Positions 16,657 through 25,936 of a DNA stretch of 64,000 bases are shown one piece after another (the first letter of the stretch is position 1; each line of letters opens with the position of its first letter). The notes below the pieces were generated by a model, which ran no database searches, was not told where the DNA came from, and worked only from the letters and a program-made list of their open reading frames with translations. A program made the translations under genes and the position numbers. Source of the DNA: an uncultured Lachnospiraceae bacterium (GTDB lineage: Bacteria; Bacillota; Clostridia; Lachnospirales; Lachnospiraceae). Where the stretch lies: assembly GCA_946558465.1 (NCBI GenBank), contig CAMNTM010000006.1, positions 1 to 64,000 on the forward strand. The letters are read 5' to 3'.

Positions 16657-17403
16657 TTATACGGTAGTAAATAAATCCAATACCTGTCCTGTCATGATCT
16701 TAGGTGCATCACAAAGAAGATACATAACGGCGTTGGCTACGTCGGCGGCGCTGCCCATAGAAATATCATCCTGTCCTACGTTATGATTATAAACCCGCTG
16801 TCCAGGAGTATCTACGATACCAGGAGCCACCGCGTTTGCACGAATACCGAATTCTTGTGTCTGGATGGCAGTAGTTTTGGTCATTGTGATGATTCCGCCT
16901 TTAGCAACGGCGTATGCGCCCATCTGAGAGGCGATACGTCCCATTCGGGAGGAGATGCTTACGATGTCTCCGCTTTGCTGTTGTATCATAACGGGGATTA
17001 CTTTATTGATGCAGAGAAAAGGGATCTTCAAATTGGTTTTTATAATCTGGTCCCACTGTTCCTCGCTCCATTCCCATATTTTGATGGCCTGTCTGCCTAT
17101 TTTATCATAGATTTCGGAAGGGTATCCTCCGGCATTGTTTACAAGGATGTCGATACGTCCGAATTTTTCAACTACAATATCGACCATAGACTGTACCTGA
17201 GAGGCATCTGTCAGGTCACGTGACAGGGAGACAGCCTTTCCTCCATTTTCTTCTATCAAACGTACAGTTTCGTCAAGATCTGCCTGTGTTCTGGCTACAC
17301 AAACAGTAACGGCTCCCTCTTTTGCTGCTGCAAGTGCAGTTTCTCGTCCTATCCCCCTGCCTGCACCTGTTATAATTGCAGTTTTTCCTTCTAATCTCAT
17401 CAT
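16657..17403 (-). CDS. short-chain dehydrogenase/reductase
   Basis: A 248-residue classical SDR: TGAGRGIG cofactor loop, NNAGG, the catalytic Ser in VSISSRMG and YAVAKGG (Tyr/Lys). The substrate is unknown. It is the last gene of the aroF-aroB cluster, 46 bases after aroB, so a role in shikimate or cyclohexane-type metabolism is possible but not shown. GGAGG precedes two adjacent ATG codons (17403 and 17400); either may be used. Confidence 0.85.
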   Translation of the reverse strand: MMRLEGKTAIITGAGRGIGRETALAAAKEGAVTVCVARTQADLDETVRLIEENGGKAVSLSRDLTDASQVQSMVDIVVEKFGRIDILVNNAGGYPSEIYDKIGRQAIKIWEWSEEQWDQIIKTNLKIPFLCINKVIPVMIQQQSGDIVSISSRMGRIASQMGAYAVAKGGIITMTKTTAIQTQEFGIRANAVAPGIVDTPGQRVYNHNVGQDDISMGSAADVANAVMYLLCDAPKIMTGQVLDLFTTV

Positions 17404-17449
17404 TTATTCCTCCATACAAAAAAAATAATACAAAATATAGGATTTTTTG

Positions 17450-18517
17450 TTACACGATAAGGTTCTCATTACTCTCTATAAAAAAGTCAACGGAAGCAGG
17501 ATATACATAACTGTCTCCAATGGAATGAAGCAGGACAATATTGAGTTTTCCGCCCAGATTTTTTTTGTCCAGAGTGATTGTCTCTGTCAGGTCTGAAAGG
17601 GGCAGTCCGCATGCATGAGGAAGTCCATAGATATTTAAAGCCTCAAGAATACGTTCGGAGGTACCGGGGGCAGTCAGTCCCTGTTTTTCAGAAAGTCTAG
17701 TAATCTGATACATTCCGACAGCAACGGCCTCTCCGTGACTCTCTCGCTCATAGTGAAAATACTGCTCAATAGTGTGGGCAAGTGTGTGGCCGAAGTTAAG
17801 AAGTATTCGTTCTCCGAGATCGAACTGGTCATTTTCTACGACAGCTCGTTTAATATCTACACAGCGGTGGATAATTTCAGGGAGCTTTTGCTCCAGGTCT
17901 TCAAAGGATCTGTGGGATACCAGAGAAGAAAAAAGTGAAGAATCCTTGATACAGCCGGCCTTGATGATTTCTCCCATGCCGTCGTGAATAAAGCGCTTCG
18001 GCAGCGTGGACAGCACTGTCGGATCGATGAGCACCAAAGACGGCTGGTAAAAGGCACCGACCAAATTCTTGCCCTGGGGCAGATCTACGGCAACCTTACC
18101 GCCTACAGAGGAGTCTACCTGCGCCAGAAGAGAGGTAGGAATCTGAATAAATTTTACTCCGCGCAGATAGCTGGAGGCTGCAAAACCTGCCAAGTCCCCC
18201 ATTACGCCGCCGCCTAGAGCAATTATAAGGTCGCTTCGTGACAATTTAGCGTTTAATAAAGCGGTGTATATGTCTGGAAGGCTTTGAAAGCTTTTTGTAG
18301 ATTCTCCGTGAGGAAGAATAAGCGAGCAGCATTCATATTGTGCAGAGAGAGTGCTTTTGAGCTCTTCGCCATAAAGAGGATATACGTTGTCATCAGAGAT
18401 AATCATAATCTTTTTTCCGGAAAATACTTCCAAGATGTAATCAGGGGCATGCTTAAGAAGCCCATTTTCGATATAAATTGGATAGCTGTTTTTGCCGAGT
18501 TCTACGTGCAGTTTCAT
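17450..18517 (-). CDS. aroB: 3-dehydroquinate synthase
   Basis: Converts DAHP to 3-dehydroquinate, step two of the shikimate pathway, using NAD and a divalent metal. The 355-residue protein shows LPHGESTKS, ALGGGVMGDLAGFAAS, PTSLLAQVDSSVGGK, and the metal-binding stretches GMGEIIKAG and LNFGHTLAHTIE. It overlaps the upstream aroF by 4 bases, so the two are translationally coupled. Confidence 0.96.
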   Translation of the reverse strand: MKLHVELGKNSYPIYIENGLLKHAPDYILEVFSGKKIMIISDDNVYPLYGEELKSTLSAQYECCSLILPHGESTKSFQSLPDIYTALLNAKLSRSDLIIALGGGVMGDLAGFAASSYLRGVKFIQIPTSLLAQVDSSVGGKVAVDLPQGKNLVGAFYQPSLVLIDPTVLSTLPKRFIHDGMGEIIKAGCIKDSSLFSSLVSHRSFEDLEQKLPEIIHRCVDIKRAVVENDQFDLGERILLNFGHTLAHTIEQYFHYERESHGEAVAVGMYQITRLSEKQGLTAPGTSERILEALNIYGLPHACGLPLSDLTETITLDKKNLGGKLNIVLLHSIGDSYVYPASVDFFIESNENLIV

Positions 18518-19533
18518 AGATCTACCTTCTTTCCGATGACTTTAGCAATTCCGGAAATCTGACGGATTAATTCATCATATTTTTTTGGCTTTAGTGACTG
18601 GGCCCCATCGCACAGTGCGCATTCGGGATTATTGTGTACCTCGACCATAAGACCGTCGGCTCCCGCTGCTACAGCAGACTTCGACATCGGCTCTACAAGC
18701 CACCACTTTCCGCCTGCATGGCTTGGGTCAACGACAATCGGAAGGTGGGTAAGCTTACGTACCACAGGGATACTTTGGAGATCCAGAGTATTTCTTGTAT
18801 AGGTTTCAAATGTCCGGATACCTCTTTCACATAGAATTACATTTTCATTTCCGGCAGCCATAATGTACTCAGCAGACATAAACCATTCCTCATAGGTCGC
18901 ATTCAGACCTCTTTTTAAAAGAACCGGCCGTTCAATTTGGCCGAGCTGCTTGAGCAAATCAAAATTCTGCATATTGCGGGCGCCGATCTGAATCAAATCT
19001 ACCTTCTCGTTAAAAACGTCTAAATATTCAGCTGACATAAGCTCTGTAACAATAGGCAGGCCGGTTTCTTGTTTTACCTCGCATAGAATCTCCAGGCCTT
19101 CAAGGCCAAGCCCCTGGAAGGCATAAGGGCTTGTTCTCGGCTTAAATGCACCGCCCCGCAGAAGATTCGCGCCGGAAGCCTTTGCCGCCTGAGCAATTTC
19201 CATAACCTGTTCCACAGATTCTACAGAGCAAGGCCCGGCAATCAATGCCAGGTGTCCGCAGCCTACCTTGACGCCTGAGACATCGACCATAGAATCTTCA
19301 GGGTGAAATGCCCGGCTTGCCAGCTTATATGGTTCCTGCACATGCATGACCTTAGTGACAGCAGGATCCACCTCAAAAAGCTTCATATCAATCCGGGTAG
19401 TGTCGCCGATACATCCGATGATGGTCATTTCGGAGCCTTCTATAATATGAGTATCCAGCCCGCGTGATTTAACCATGTTTTCCACACGGGTAATTTCCTG
19501 TTTTGTAGTACGTGGTTTTAATACAATAATCAT
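18514..19533 (-). CDS. aroF: 3-deoxy-7-phosphoheptulonate (DAHP) synthase with N-terminal regulatory domain
   Basis: The first step of aromatic amino acid synthesis, joining PEP and erythrose-4-phosphate. The 339 residues divide into a ferredoxin-like N-terminal domain (about 1-70) and a TIM-barrel core with IAGPCSVES, GGAFKPRTSPYAFQGLG and PIVVDPSHAGGK. The N-terminal domain is the type that gives tyrosine/phenylalanine feedback inhibition in the Thermotoga enzyme; feedback here is inferred. It is the first gene of the minus-strand aro cluster. Confidence 0.95.
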   Translation of the reverse strand: MIIVLKPRTTKQEITRVENMVKSRGLDTHIIEGSEMTIIGCIGDTTRIDMKLFEVDPAVTKVMHVQEPYKLASRAFHPEDSMVDVSGVKVGCGHLALIAGPCSVESVEQVMEIAQAAKASGANLLRGGAFKPRTSPYAFQGLGLEGLEILCEVKQETGLPIVTELMSAEYLDVFNEKVDLIQIGARNMQNFDLLKQLGQIERPVLLKRGLNATYEEWFMSAEYIMAAGNENVILCERGIRTFETYTRNTLDLQSIPVVRKLTHLPIVVDPSHAGGKWWLVEPMSKSAVAAGADGLMVEVHNNPECALCDGAQSLKPKKYDELIRQISGIAKVIGKKVDL

Positions 19534-19585
19534 GACTTATGACTCCTTGCTGTATATGTGTTTTAGGTATCTTAAATCAACCCTA

Positions 19586-19615
19586 ATAGTAATGTTTTTC
19601 ACGACATTTTGTCAA
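19586..19615 (-). promoter_or_regulatory. promoter of the aroF operon
   Basis: On the minus strand, a consensus TTGACA (19615-19610) and TACTAT (19591-19586) are 18 bases apart, about 50 bases before the aroF start. No T-box or attenuator was seen in the leader. Confidence 0.7.
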
Positions 19616-19771
19616 TGGTTTTCTGGAAAAATGCACCGCAATAGGAAGAAAAGATGGCTGTTGTTTTTATGTGTGGAAATGAAATAATTGCTTATGATAG
19701 AAAAATGTTGAATTGTGGCGAGTATAGAATAGAAAAATAGTTTATCCCAAGGAACCGGAAAGGCAACCTAG

Positions 19772-19800
19772 TTGACGTAACTATAGCGATTTGTTAAAAT
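19772..19800 (+). promoter_or_regulatory. promoter of the HTH protein/dgt operon
   Basis: TTGACG (19772-19777) and TAAAAT (19795-19800) are separated by 17 bases in the 364-base divergent region before the HTH gene at 19898. The rest of that region holds only the aroF promoter. Confidence 0.7.
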
Positions 19801-19897
19801 AGATAAGGAAAAGTAAGGGTTTATCAAGAAACGAAATTATTTACAAGTGATAAAGTCTGAAGAATAGGCATAATTACAGCTGACAGGAGGGAAAATT

Positions 19898-20734
19898 ATG
19901 CTGGAATTGACATTTGGCGAGCAGGTAAAGATTATTTTGAGCCGTAAGGGTATGACGATTAAAGAGCTTGCAGAGCTTATTGAAGAACATACCGGAAAAA
20001 AGATGTCCCGTCAGAATCTGACACAGCGGCTTTCAAGAGATAATTTTCAGGAACAGGACATGCGGATGATTGCAGAGATTCTGGGCTGTCCTCTGCATTT
20101 GAGTATTTTAGAGGATGCAGCCGGCAGTGGTTTAAGTTCATATAAGAGGGAAGAGACGTCTTATGTATCTGAAGAAAAGACGGGTGAGCGTGATATTACG
20201 GTCGGAGAATTATTGGATATGAATGAAAGACTTGATGCCGCAGTGGCGCAGGGGAGCGCTGCTCTTCCAGAGGAGTATACGGTAGAGGAGCTCCTTTCTG
20301 AAATAGATGCGTTGGAGTCAGAGACGAAAAAGCCTTTAAAAAGTGATATATCTGAAAATGACGGAAGAAGCTATGGTCTTAAAGGCTATCTCCATCGTCA
20401 CAAAAGGGAGAAGGAGACAGAAAGGCCGTCGGAAGAGGAAGAATGGTTTCAGATGCAGTCTCAGGATACGGCAGAGCGGGAGGAATCGACAGATACAATA
20501 GATCAGGAGGAGCAAAAGGATGAGTCTGGACTTGGAGATGTGAATCCGTATACGGGCCAAGAATATGAGACAAATAGTGTTCGTATGCATTCGGAACGGA
20601 TCGGCTATGTGCAGGTATATGACCGGGCACAACATTGTTGGACAGATATGACAGAATGGGCATTTTTAGGGTATCAGGAACGCAAAAAGGCACTGCTTGG
20701 GAAGGACTATGAATCCCCTATTTTTATTGATTGA
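19898..20734 (+). CDS. HTH-domain protein with acidic linker and conserved C-terminal segment
   Basis: I do not recognise the whole 278-residue protein. Residues 1-70 look like a Cro/C1-type helix-turn-helix (MTIKELAELIEEHTGKKMSR, then SRQNLTQRLSRDNF). Residues about 75-220 are low-complexity and acidic. The C-terminal ~45 residues (IGYVQVYDRAQHCWTDMTEW onward) look like a compact domain. It has a GACAGGAGGG ribosome-binding site and its own promoter, and it precedes dgt by 54 bases. It may be a transcriptional regulator or an adaptor; the function is unknown. Confidence 0.75.
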   Translation: MLELTFGEQVKIILSRKGMTIKELAELIEEHTGKKMSRQNLTQRLSRDNFQEQDMRMIAEILGCPLHLSILEDAAGSGLSSYKREETSYVSEEKTGERDITVGELLDMNERLDAAVAQGSAALPEEYTVEELLSEIDALESETKKPLKSDISENDGRSYGLKGYLHRHKREKETERPSEEEEWFQMQSQDTAEREESTDTIDQEEQKDESGLGDVNPYTGQEYETNSVRMHSERIGYVQVYDRAQHCWTDMTEWAFLGYQERKKALLGKDYESPIFID

Positions 20735-20788
20735 TTTGTTAGAACAGACTTTTTGATAAAAAATTTATAATACGGGAGATGAGGGCAT

Positions 20789-22213
20789 ATGAATTGGGAA
20801 CAGCTGTTATCGCCCAAGCGGAGCAGAGGGGCGGCGAATAAAAGCAGGTATATGAAAAACACAGATTTACGCAGTGAATTTGAGAAGGATTATCATCGGA
20901 TTATTGGGAGTGCTTCTTTTCGCAGACTTCAGGATAAAACACAAGTTTTTCCACTGGACAAGAGTGATTTTATCAGAACACGGCTGACGCATTCACTGGA
21001 AGTGTCGTCTTTTGCAAAATCTCTTGGGCAGAATATTGGGGAAAATATTTTAGTTTACAAGAAAGATTTAGGATTTACACCGCGTATGAAGGAAGATATC
21101 TGCAGCATACTCCAGTGTGCAGGACTGATCCACGATATTGGAAATCCTCCTTTTGGGCATTTCGGGGAGACGGCAATCAGGGAATGGTTTGAAAGAAAGC
21201 TTCCGATTCTTAAATATCATGGAGCACCGATTGCCGAGGTGCTTACACCGCAGATGAGAGAAGATTTCTATCATTTTGAAGGAAATGCACAGGCGCTTCG
21301 TCTCGTAACGAAGCTTCATTTTCTTGTGGATGAGCAGGGCATGAATCTGACTTATGCGCTGTTGAATACAATTGTAAAATATCCTGTTTCTTCAGATAGA
21401 ATTGATAAGAATTCGGGAAATATTAAGGATAAAAAAATGGGATACTATTATGCAGATATGGATATTTTTGAAGAAATTCAAAGGGAGACAGGAACAAACG
21501 GAAGCAGACATCCTCTGACCTTTATCTTAGAAGCAGCAGATGATATTGCATATAAGACAGCAGACATTGAGGATGCTTTTATAAAAGGATATCTTAGTTA
21601 TTATAAGTTGTTTGAAGAGCTGCAAAGAATACAGACCGAGGATGGGGACCGCAGCGGCTCCTTCAGACCGGCAGATAAGCTGGAGGAGCTGTATATGCGG
21701 GGACAGGAAAAGAAGGTTGAGAAGCCGGAGGAGTATGCCGTTAAGAACTGGATTGTGAGGGTACAGGGATTTTTAATTAATTGTGCGACGTACGGATTTA
21801 CATCAAATTATGAGTCTATTATGAAGGGGGGATTCGGACATGATTTGTTTTACCGCACGTTTGCAGAAAAGCTTATGAAGCTGCTCGGAGATTTGGCATA
21901 TAAGGAAGTATTTACGTCAGGAGATATTTACCGCATGGAGGTTGCGGAAGCCGCCATGATTGATTTTCTGATGGACAGATTTGCAGCTGCCATTATTCAC
22001 TATGATGATGAAGGGGTAAGGCTTAATTCTATAGATCATCGGATAGTGTCATTTATTTCCAGTAATTATAAAAAGGCATATCACTATCATGCAAACGGAA
22101 AAAGTGAATCGGAAAAACTTTATTTAAGACTTCTTCTGGTGACAGATTATATATGTGGTATGACGGACAGCTATGCAAAACGTCTATATCAGGAGCTGAA
22201 AGCGATTGTATAA
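20789..22213 (+). CDS. dgt: deoxyguanosinetriphosphate triphosphohydrolase-like HD protein
   Basis: A 474-residue HD-domain dNTP triphosphohydrolase that would release inorganic triphosphate from dNTPs, lowering or balancing pools. Metal-binding motifs are visible: RTRLTHSLEVSSFAKS (first His), GLIHDIGNPPFGHFGE (the HD pair) and FILEAADDIAYKTADIEDA (downstream Asp). Length suits the longer Dgt group. It lies in the plus-strand series HTH protein-dgt-unknown-tadA. Nucleotide preference cannot be read from the sequence. Confidence 0.92.
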   Translation: MNWEQLLSPKRSRGAANKSRYMKNTDLRSEFEKDYHRIIGSASFRRLQDKTQVFPLDKSDFIRTRLTHSLEVSSFAKSLGQNIGENILVYKKDLGFTPRMKEDICSILQCAGLIHDIGNPPFGHFGETAIREWFERKLPILKYHGAPIAEVLTPQMREDFYHFEGNAQALRLVTKLHFLVDEQGMNLTYALLNTIVKYPVSSDRIDKNSGNIKDKKMGYYYADMDIFEEIQRETGTNGSRHPLTFILEAADDIAYKTADIEDAFIKGYLSYYKLFEELQRIQTEDGDRSGSFRPADKLEELYMRGQEKKVEKPEEYAVKNWIVRVQGFLINCATYGFTSNYESIMKGGFGHDLFYRTFAEKLMKLLGDLAYKEVFTSGDIYRMEVAEAAMIDFLMDRFAAAIIHYDDEGVRLNSIDHRIVSFISSNYKKAYHYHANGKSESEKLYLRLLLVTDYICGMTDSYAKRLYQELKAIV

Positions 22214-22295
22214 AAGTATAAAATCTTCCGATTGGTATTTTTCCAGAGTTTTCGGAATAGATTGTGATAAATGACACAAGATTGGAAGTGGCATC

Positions 22296-23348
22296 TTGAA
22301 ACGATTTATTCGATATTTGTATGAATACGAACAGGGAAAAAGAAAACGGAATGTAGGTTTTGTAAAGGTGGAGCAGGAGGAAGGAGAATGTATACTGCAT
22401 ATTCACGGAAAAGGGCTACGTATAGAAGCCGGAAGCAGCTTTCAAGTATATCTGTTTTATGCGGAAGGGGAGAAATGTATAGGAGTCCTTCAGGGAGAAA
22501 TCGGTTATATGGGGCCGGCACTTAATTATCGTTTGAGATATACAAAAGAAGATGTAGGTGTGCCGCAGAATTATGAAAAGGTGAATGGCGTGCTGCTGGA
22601 AGGCTCAGGAAATCATAGATTTGCGGCACTCTGGGATGAGGCTTTTGTTGATATAGAGAAAATGCAGATATGGCAGGGAGAAAAGAGTAATGCAGCACAA
22701 GATGGAAATATAGTAGAACAGGAAAATCCGTCACGGCCGGAAAGTATGCTCCAGAAAGAAGGCATAAATGCGGATGCAGACATTGAGTCAGCGAAATATC
22801 CGCAGGATGAAATCGAGGAGCAGCGGGAGAATGTGCCAGATACCTCTTCAGAAGCGCCGTCGTTTGAACAGCCGATGATCCAGGCTCCTGCCGAAGCAGA
22901 TGAAGTATCATGTAATGAGATGTGCGGGGAGGTATCTGCGCCGGAGATGGCTGCATATGATACGGAAAATACAGATAGTATAGTTAATGCAGGCGACATG
23001 AACCGTACAAATAGTATAGGAACACCTGTATGGAAGGTAACAAAGCTTCAGAGAAAGGATATTACCATGCTTCCACGCTGTGAGTGGAGGCTTGCAAATA
23101 ATAATTTTCTCCTGCATGGATATTATAATTACCGGCATTTGGTTCTGCTTGATAACGGAACAGTTCTAAAGCTTGGCGTGCCGGGTATTTATCATGAAAA
23201 GGAGGCCAGGGCGGCAGAAGGATTTGGTTTTCCGGAGTTTATAAATGCAGAAGAGACGAAGCTTTCTCTCAAGCCGGAGGAGTGTAATAAGGAGGAGCTT
23301 TTTGGGTATTGGTGCAGGCAGGTAAGACGGAGGACTAACGCCCGATAG
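22296..23348 (+). CDS. conserved protein of unknown function, DUF6128-like
   Basis: A 350-residue protein without signal or TM helices. The N-terminal ~110 residues (RYLYEYEQGKRKRNVGFVKV...) form a compact beta-rich domain resembling uncharacterised DUF6128 proteins of Lachnospiraceae; this match is from memory. An acidic Glu/Pro/Ala linker follows (about 130-235). The C-terminal ~110 residues are again well ordered (LPRCEWRLANNNFLLHGYYN, ...LVLLDNGTVLKLGVPGIYH). Only 10 bases separate it from tadA. The function is unknown. Confidence 0.7.
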   Translation: MKRFIRYLYEYEQGKRKRNVGFVKVEQEEGECILHIHGKGLRIEAGSSFQVYLFYAEGEKCIGVLQGEIGYMGPALNYRLRYTKEDVGVPQNYEKVNGVLLEGSGNHRFAALWDEAFVDIEKMQIWQGEKSNAAQDGNIVEQENPSRPESMLQKEGINADADIESAKYPQDEIEEQRENVPDTSSEAPSFEQPMIQAPAEADEVSCNEMCGEVSAPEMAAYDTENTDSIVNAGDMNRTNSIGTPVWKVTKLQRKDITMLPRCEWRLANNNFLLHGYYNYRHLVLLDNGTVLKLGVPGIYHEKEARAAEGFGFPEFINAEETKLSLKPEECNKEELFGYWCRQVRRRTNAR

Positions 23349-23358
23349 GCAAGGGAAA

Positions 23359-23826
23359 ATGAAAACAGCAGATGAAAAATATATGAAGGAAGCCATTAAA
23401 CAAGCAAAAAAAGCATATGCTATAGGTGAGGTACCGATTGGCTGTATAATTGTATATCAAGAAAAAATTATCGGGCGGGGATATAACCGGAGAACCACTG
23501 ACAAGAATACGCTTGCCCATGCAGAATTGATTGCAATAAAAAAAGCAAGTAAAAAGATGAATGACTGGCGTCTTGAGGAATGTACTATGTATGTAACACT
23601 TGAACCGTGTCAGATGTGTTCAGGAGCAATAGTGCAGTCACGTATGACAAGAGTAGTAATAGGCTGTATGAATCCGAAGGCAGGTTGCGCCGGTTCTATA
23701 TTAAATCTTCTGCAGATGAAGGAATTCAATCATCAGACAGAGCTTACAACGGGAATATTGGAAGAAGAGTGTAGTCAGATGATGAAGACATTTTTTAAAG
23801 AGCTTCGCGAAAAGAAGAAAATGTGA
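23359..23826 (+). CDS. tadA: tRNA-specific adenosine-34 deaminase
   Basis: Deaminates A34 of tRNA-Arg(ACG) to inosine. The 155-residue protein has the zinc and catalytic motifs LAHAELIAI (HAE) and EPCQMCSGAIVQSR (PCxxC), and the family's AGSILNLL loop and late CSxMMKxFFKELR. The next feature downstream is the SRP RNA gene on the opposite strand; tadA next to the SRP RNA is a common Firmicutes arrangement. Confidence 0.95.
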   Translation: MKTADEKYMKEAIKQAKKAYAIGEVPIGCIIVYQEKIIGRGYNRRTTDKNTLAHAELIAIKKASKKMNDWRLEECTMYVTLEPCQMCSGAIVQSRMTRVVIGCMNPKAGCAGSILNLLQMKEFNHQTELTTGILEEECSQMMKTFFKELREKKKM

Positions 23827-23841
23827 AAATATTTTCTTCTT

Positions 23842-24105
23842 TTCGTGCGTTACGCTTCGAACATGGATTCACAAGCGTTACCTCGGCAGTTAACTCAGCC
23901 CAGGCACCCTCACGGCACCCGGAAGATTCTGTTTAGTGCTGCTTCGTTCCCGACCTGACACGGTTCACAGATTTCCGTCGCGTGAGACCCAGACATCAGC
24001 GCCACTTTCCGAGGGCAGCCTCGCAAATCAATGCCCTCTGCGCAACATCACCCCTGCTGTAGCGGATTGCAGGTACAAGGTACCGCTAACACCCCGGCTG
24101 CACGA
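23842..24105 (-). ncRNA. ffs: signal recognition particle RNA, large Gram-positive type
   Basis: About 264 nt on the minus strand with the large SRP RNA organisation (Alu domain plus long S stem). The apical core reads GTGTCAGGTCGGGAACGAAGC followed by AGCAC; the usual form is GUCAGGUCCGGAAGGAAGCAGC. The base pair next to the GGAA tetraloop is exchanged from C-G to G-C, a compensatory change. Other matches to the B. subtilis scRNA are GGTACCTTGTACCTGCAATC and GGGTGCCTGGGCTGAGTTAA. The ends pair (TCGTGC with GCACGA). It guides membrane proteins to the translocon with Ffh. Confidence 0.95.
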
Positions 24106-24111
24106 GTTTAT

Positions 24112-24140
24112 ATTTTAACCTGTTTTTGAGAAAAAGTCAA
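24112..24140 (-). promoter_or_regulatory. promoter of the SRP RNA
   Basis: On the minus strand, TTGACT (24140-24135) and TAAAAT (24117-24112) are separated by 17 bases, placing the start near 24105. The palindromic repeat begins six bases upstream of the -35. Confidence 0.8.
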
Positions 24141-24145
24141 TGGGC

Positions 24146-24179
24146 GGGGACGGGGTATTTTTAATTTTACCCCGTCCCC
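24146..24179 (+). repeat. GGGGACGGGG palindromic repeat, copy C
   Basis: Arms GGGGACGGGGTA and TACCCCGTCCCC (24146-24157 and 24168-24179) flank a 10-base AT loop. It lies between the SRP RNA promoter and the ribosome-binding site of the divergent radical SAM gene. No separate GGGGACAGGG half copy is present here. Confidence 0.85.
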
Positions 24180-24202
24180 AATTGGAAAAAAGGGAGATTT
24201 CT

Positions 24203-25936
24203 ATGAAAATATTACTCACTGCCGTCAACGCTAAGTACATTCATTCAAACTTGGCTGTTCGGAATCTAAAGGCATATGCCAAGAGGCATGTGGTTCATGC
24301 TGGTCTTCAGATAGAGTTTGCAGAGTATACCATTAATCAACATCCGGATTATATTCTTACCGATCTTTACCGCAGGCATCCGGATGTGCTGTGTTTTTCC
24401 TGCTATATCTGGAATGCCGCTTATATAAAAAATATATTGAGAGAATTTAAAAAGCTTAGACCTGATACAGATATTTGGCTCGGCGGTCCGGAGGTGTCTT
24501 ATGATGCATGTAAGGTGCTTTGTGAACTGCCGCAGGTAAAAGGAGTCATGAAGGGGGAAGGAGAGGCGGTATTTGCTGATGTATGCCGTATATATCTAGA
24601 GGAAATTCTGCCGGAGACAGTAGAAGGAATTACATTCCGCAATAAAGCAGGAGAAGTGACAGAAACGCCCTGGCGCGGAACGATTCCGATGGATGAACTG
24701 CCGTTTGTGTACAATAGTAAAAATATTGAAAAACTTCGGAATAAAATTATCTATTATGAGACAAGCAGAGGCTGTCCTTTTTCCTGCAGCTATTGTCTGT
24801 CGTCTGTGGACAAGCGTCTGAGATTCCGCAGCCTTTCATTAGTCAGACGTGAGCTTCAGTTCTTTTTGGACTGCGGGGTAACGCAGGTGAAGTTTGTAGA
24901 CAGAACCTTTAACTGCAGACATGATCACGCATTAGAAATCTGGCGTTATATAGCGGAGCACGATAATGGAATCACGAATTTTCATTTTGAAATATCGGCA
25001 GATTTGTTAAATGAGGATGAGCTTATCCTTCTTGAAAGTATGCGTCCGGGTCTTGTTCAGCTGGAAATCGGTGTGCAGTCTGCCAATCCTGATACGATCC
25101 GGGAAATTCATCGAAGCATGAATCTGGAGAAGATAAAGGAAAATGTGAAGCGTATTTGGGAGCGCAGAAATATACACCAGCATCTAGATTTGATAGCCGG
25201 GCTTCCTTTTGAGGATATAAAAAGCTTTGCATGTTCCTTTAATAAAGTGTATGCAATGAAGCCCGACCAACTTCAGCTTGGATTTCTAAAGGTGCTGAAA
25301 GGTTCTTATATGGAGGAAAATAAGAAAGAGTACGGGCTTGTATACCGGGATACTCCGCCATATGAGGTGTTATATACAAAGTGGCTGTCCTATGAGGATA
25401 TATCAGAGCTTAAAGGTGTCGAGGAGATGGTGGAGGTTTACTATAACAGCGGGCAGTTTACCCATACTCTGGCGGCATTGGAGGAGAAAAAGCTGTCTCC
25501 CTACAGGCTGTATCAGAAGCTGTGGCAGTATTATGACAGACATCATTATCTGGAAGTCGAGCACAAGAGGAGCAGACGCTATGAAATATTTCTGGACTTT
25601 CTCACAGAGGCCTTTCCAGAAGATAGGAAATATATGCAGGAGCAGTTAATTTACGATTATTATCTCCGGGAAAATGCAAAGACGCGTCCTGAATTTGCAG
25701 GACCATATTATGTTGGGAAGGAATTTCTTCGAAAATTTTATGAAAAAGAAAAATTAAAGTCTCGTTATCTGCGGGGATATGAGTTATATGACAAGAACCA
25801 AATGCGTAAAATGACACATATAGAGTATTTTCCGGTTATGGGAAAGTTGTTACTTTTTGATTACAAGTGGAGAAATCCATTGAATCAGGAGGCAAGAACG
25901 TGTATGATAGAAAAAGGTGATGAATATGAATTTTAA
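24203..25936 (+). CDS. B12-binding-domain radical SAM protein (DUF4080 type)
   Basis: A 577-residue protein with an N-terminal cobalamin-binding-like Rossmann domain (MKILLTAVNAKYIHSNLAVR...), a radical SAM core with the cluster motif SRGCPFSCSYC, and a long C-terminal region of the DUF4080 type seen in clostridial proteins. The reaction is unknown. The start at 24203 follows AAAGGGAG; an upstream in-frame start at 24140 would begin inside the palindromic repeat. The gene ends in an 11-base overlap with a 34-codon gene. Confidence 0.85.
   Translation: MKILLTAVNAKYIHSNLAVRNLKAYAKRHVVHAGLQIEFAEYTINQHPDYILTDLYRRHPDVLCFSCYIWNAAYIKNILREFKKLRPDTDIWLGGPEVSYDACKVLCELPQVKGVMKGEGEAVFADVCRIYLEEILPETVEGITFRNKAGEVTETPWRGTIPMDELPFVYNSKNIEKLRNKIIYYETSRGCPFSCSYCLSSVDKRLRFRSLSLVRRELQFFLDCGVTQVKFVDRTFNCRHDHALEIWRYIAEHDNGITNFHFEISADLLNEDELILLESMRPGLVQLEIGVQSANPDTIREIHRSMNLEKIKENVKRIWERRNIHQHLDLIAGLPFEDIKSFACSFNKVYAMKPDQLQLGFLKVLKGSYMEENKKEYGLVYRDTPPYEVLYTKWLSYEDISELKGVEEMVEVYYNSGQFTHTLAALEEKKLSPYRLYQKLWQYYDRHHYLEVEHKRSRRYEIFLDFLTEAFPEDRKYMQEQLIYDYYLRENAKTRPEFAGPYYVGKEFLRKFYEKEKLKSRYLRGYELYDKNQMRKMTHIEYFPVMGKLLLFDYKWRNPLNQEARTCMIEKGDEYEF

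Noticed and set aside
22522-22999. Long minus-strand frames inside the DUF6128-like gene
   Set aside because: They lack ribosome-binding sites and arise from the Glu/Ala-rich codon bias of the real plus-strand gene.
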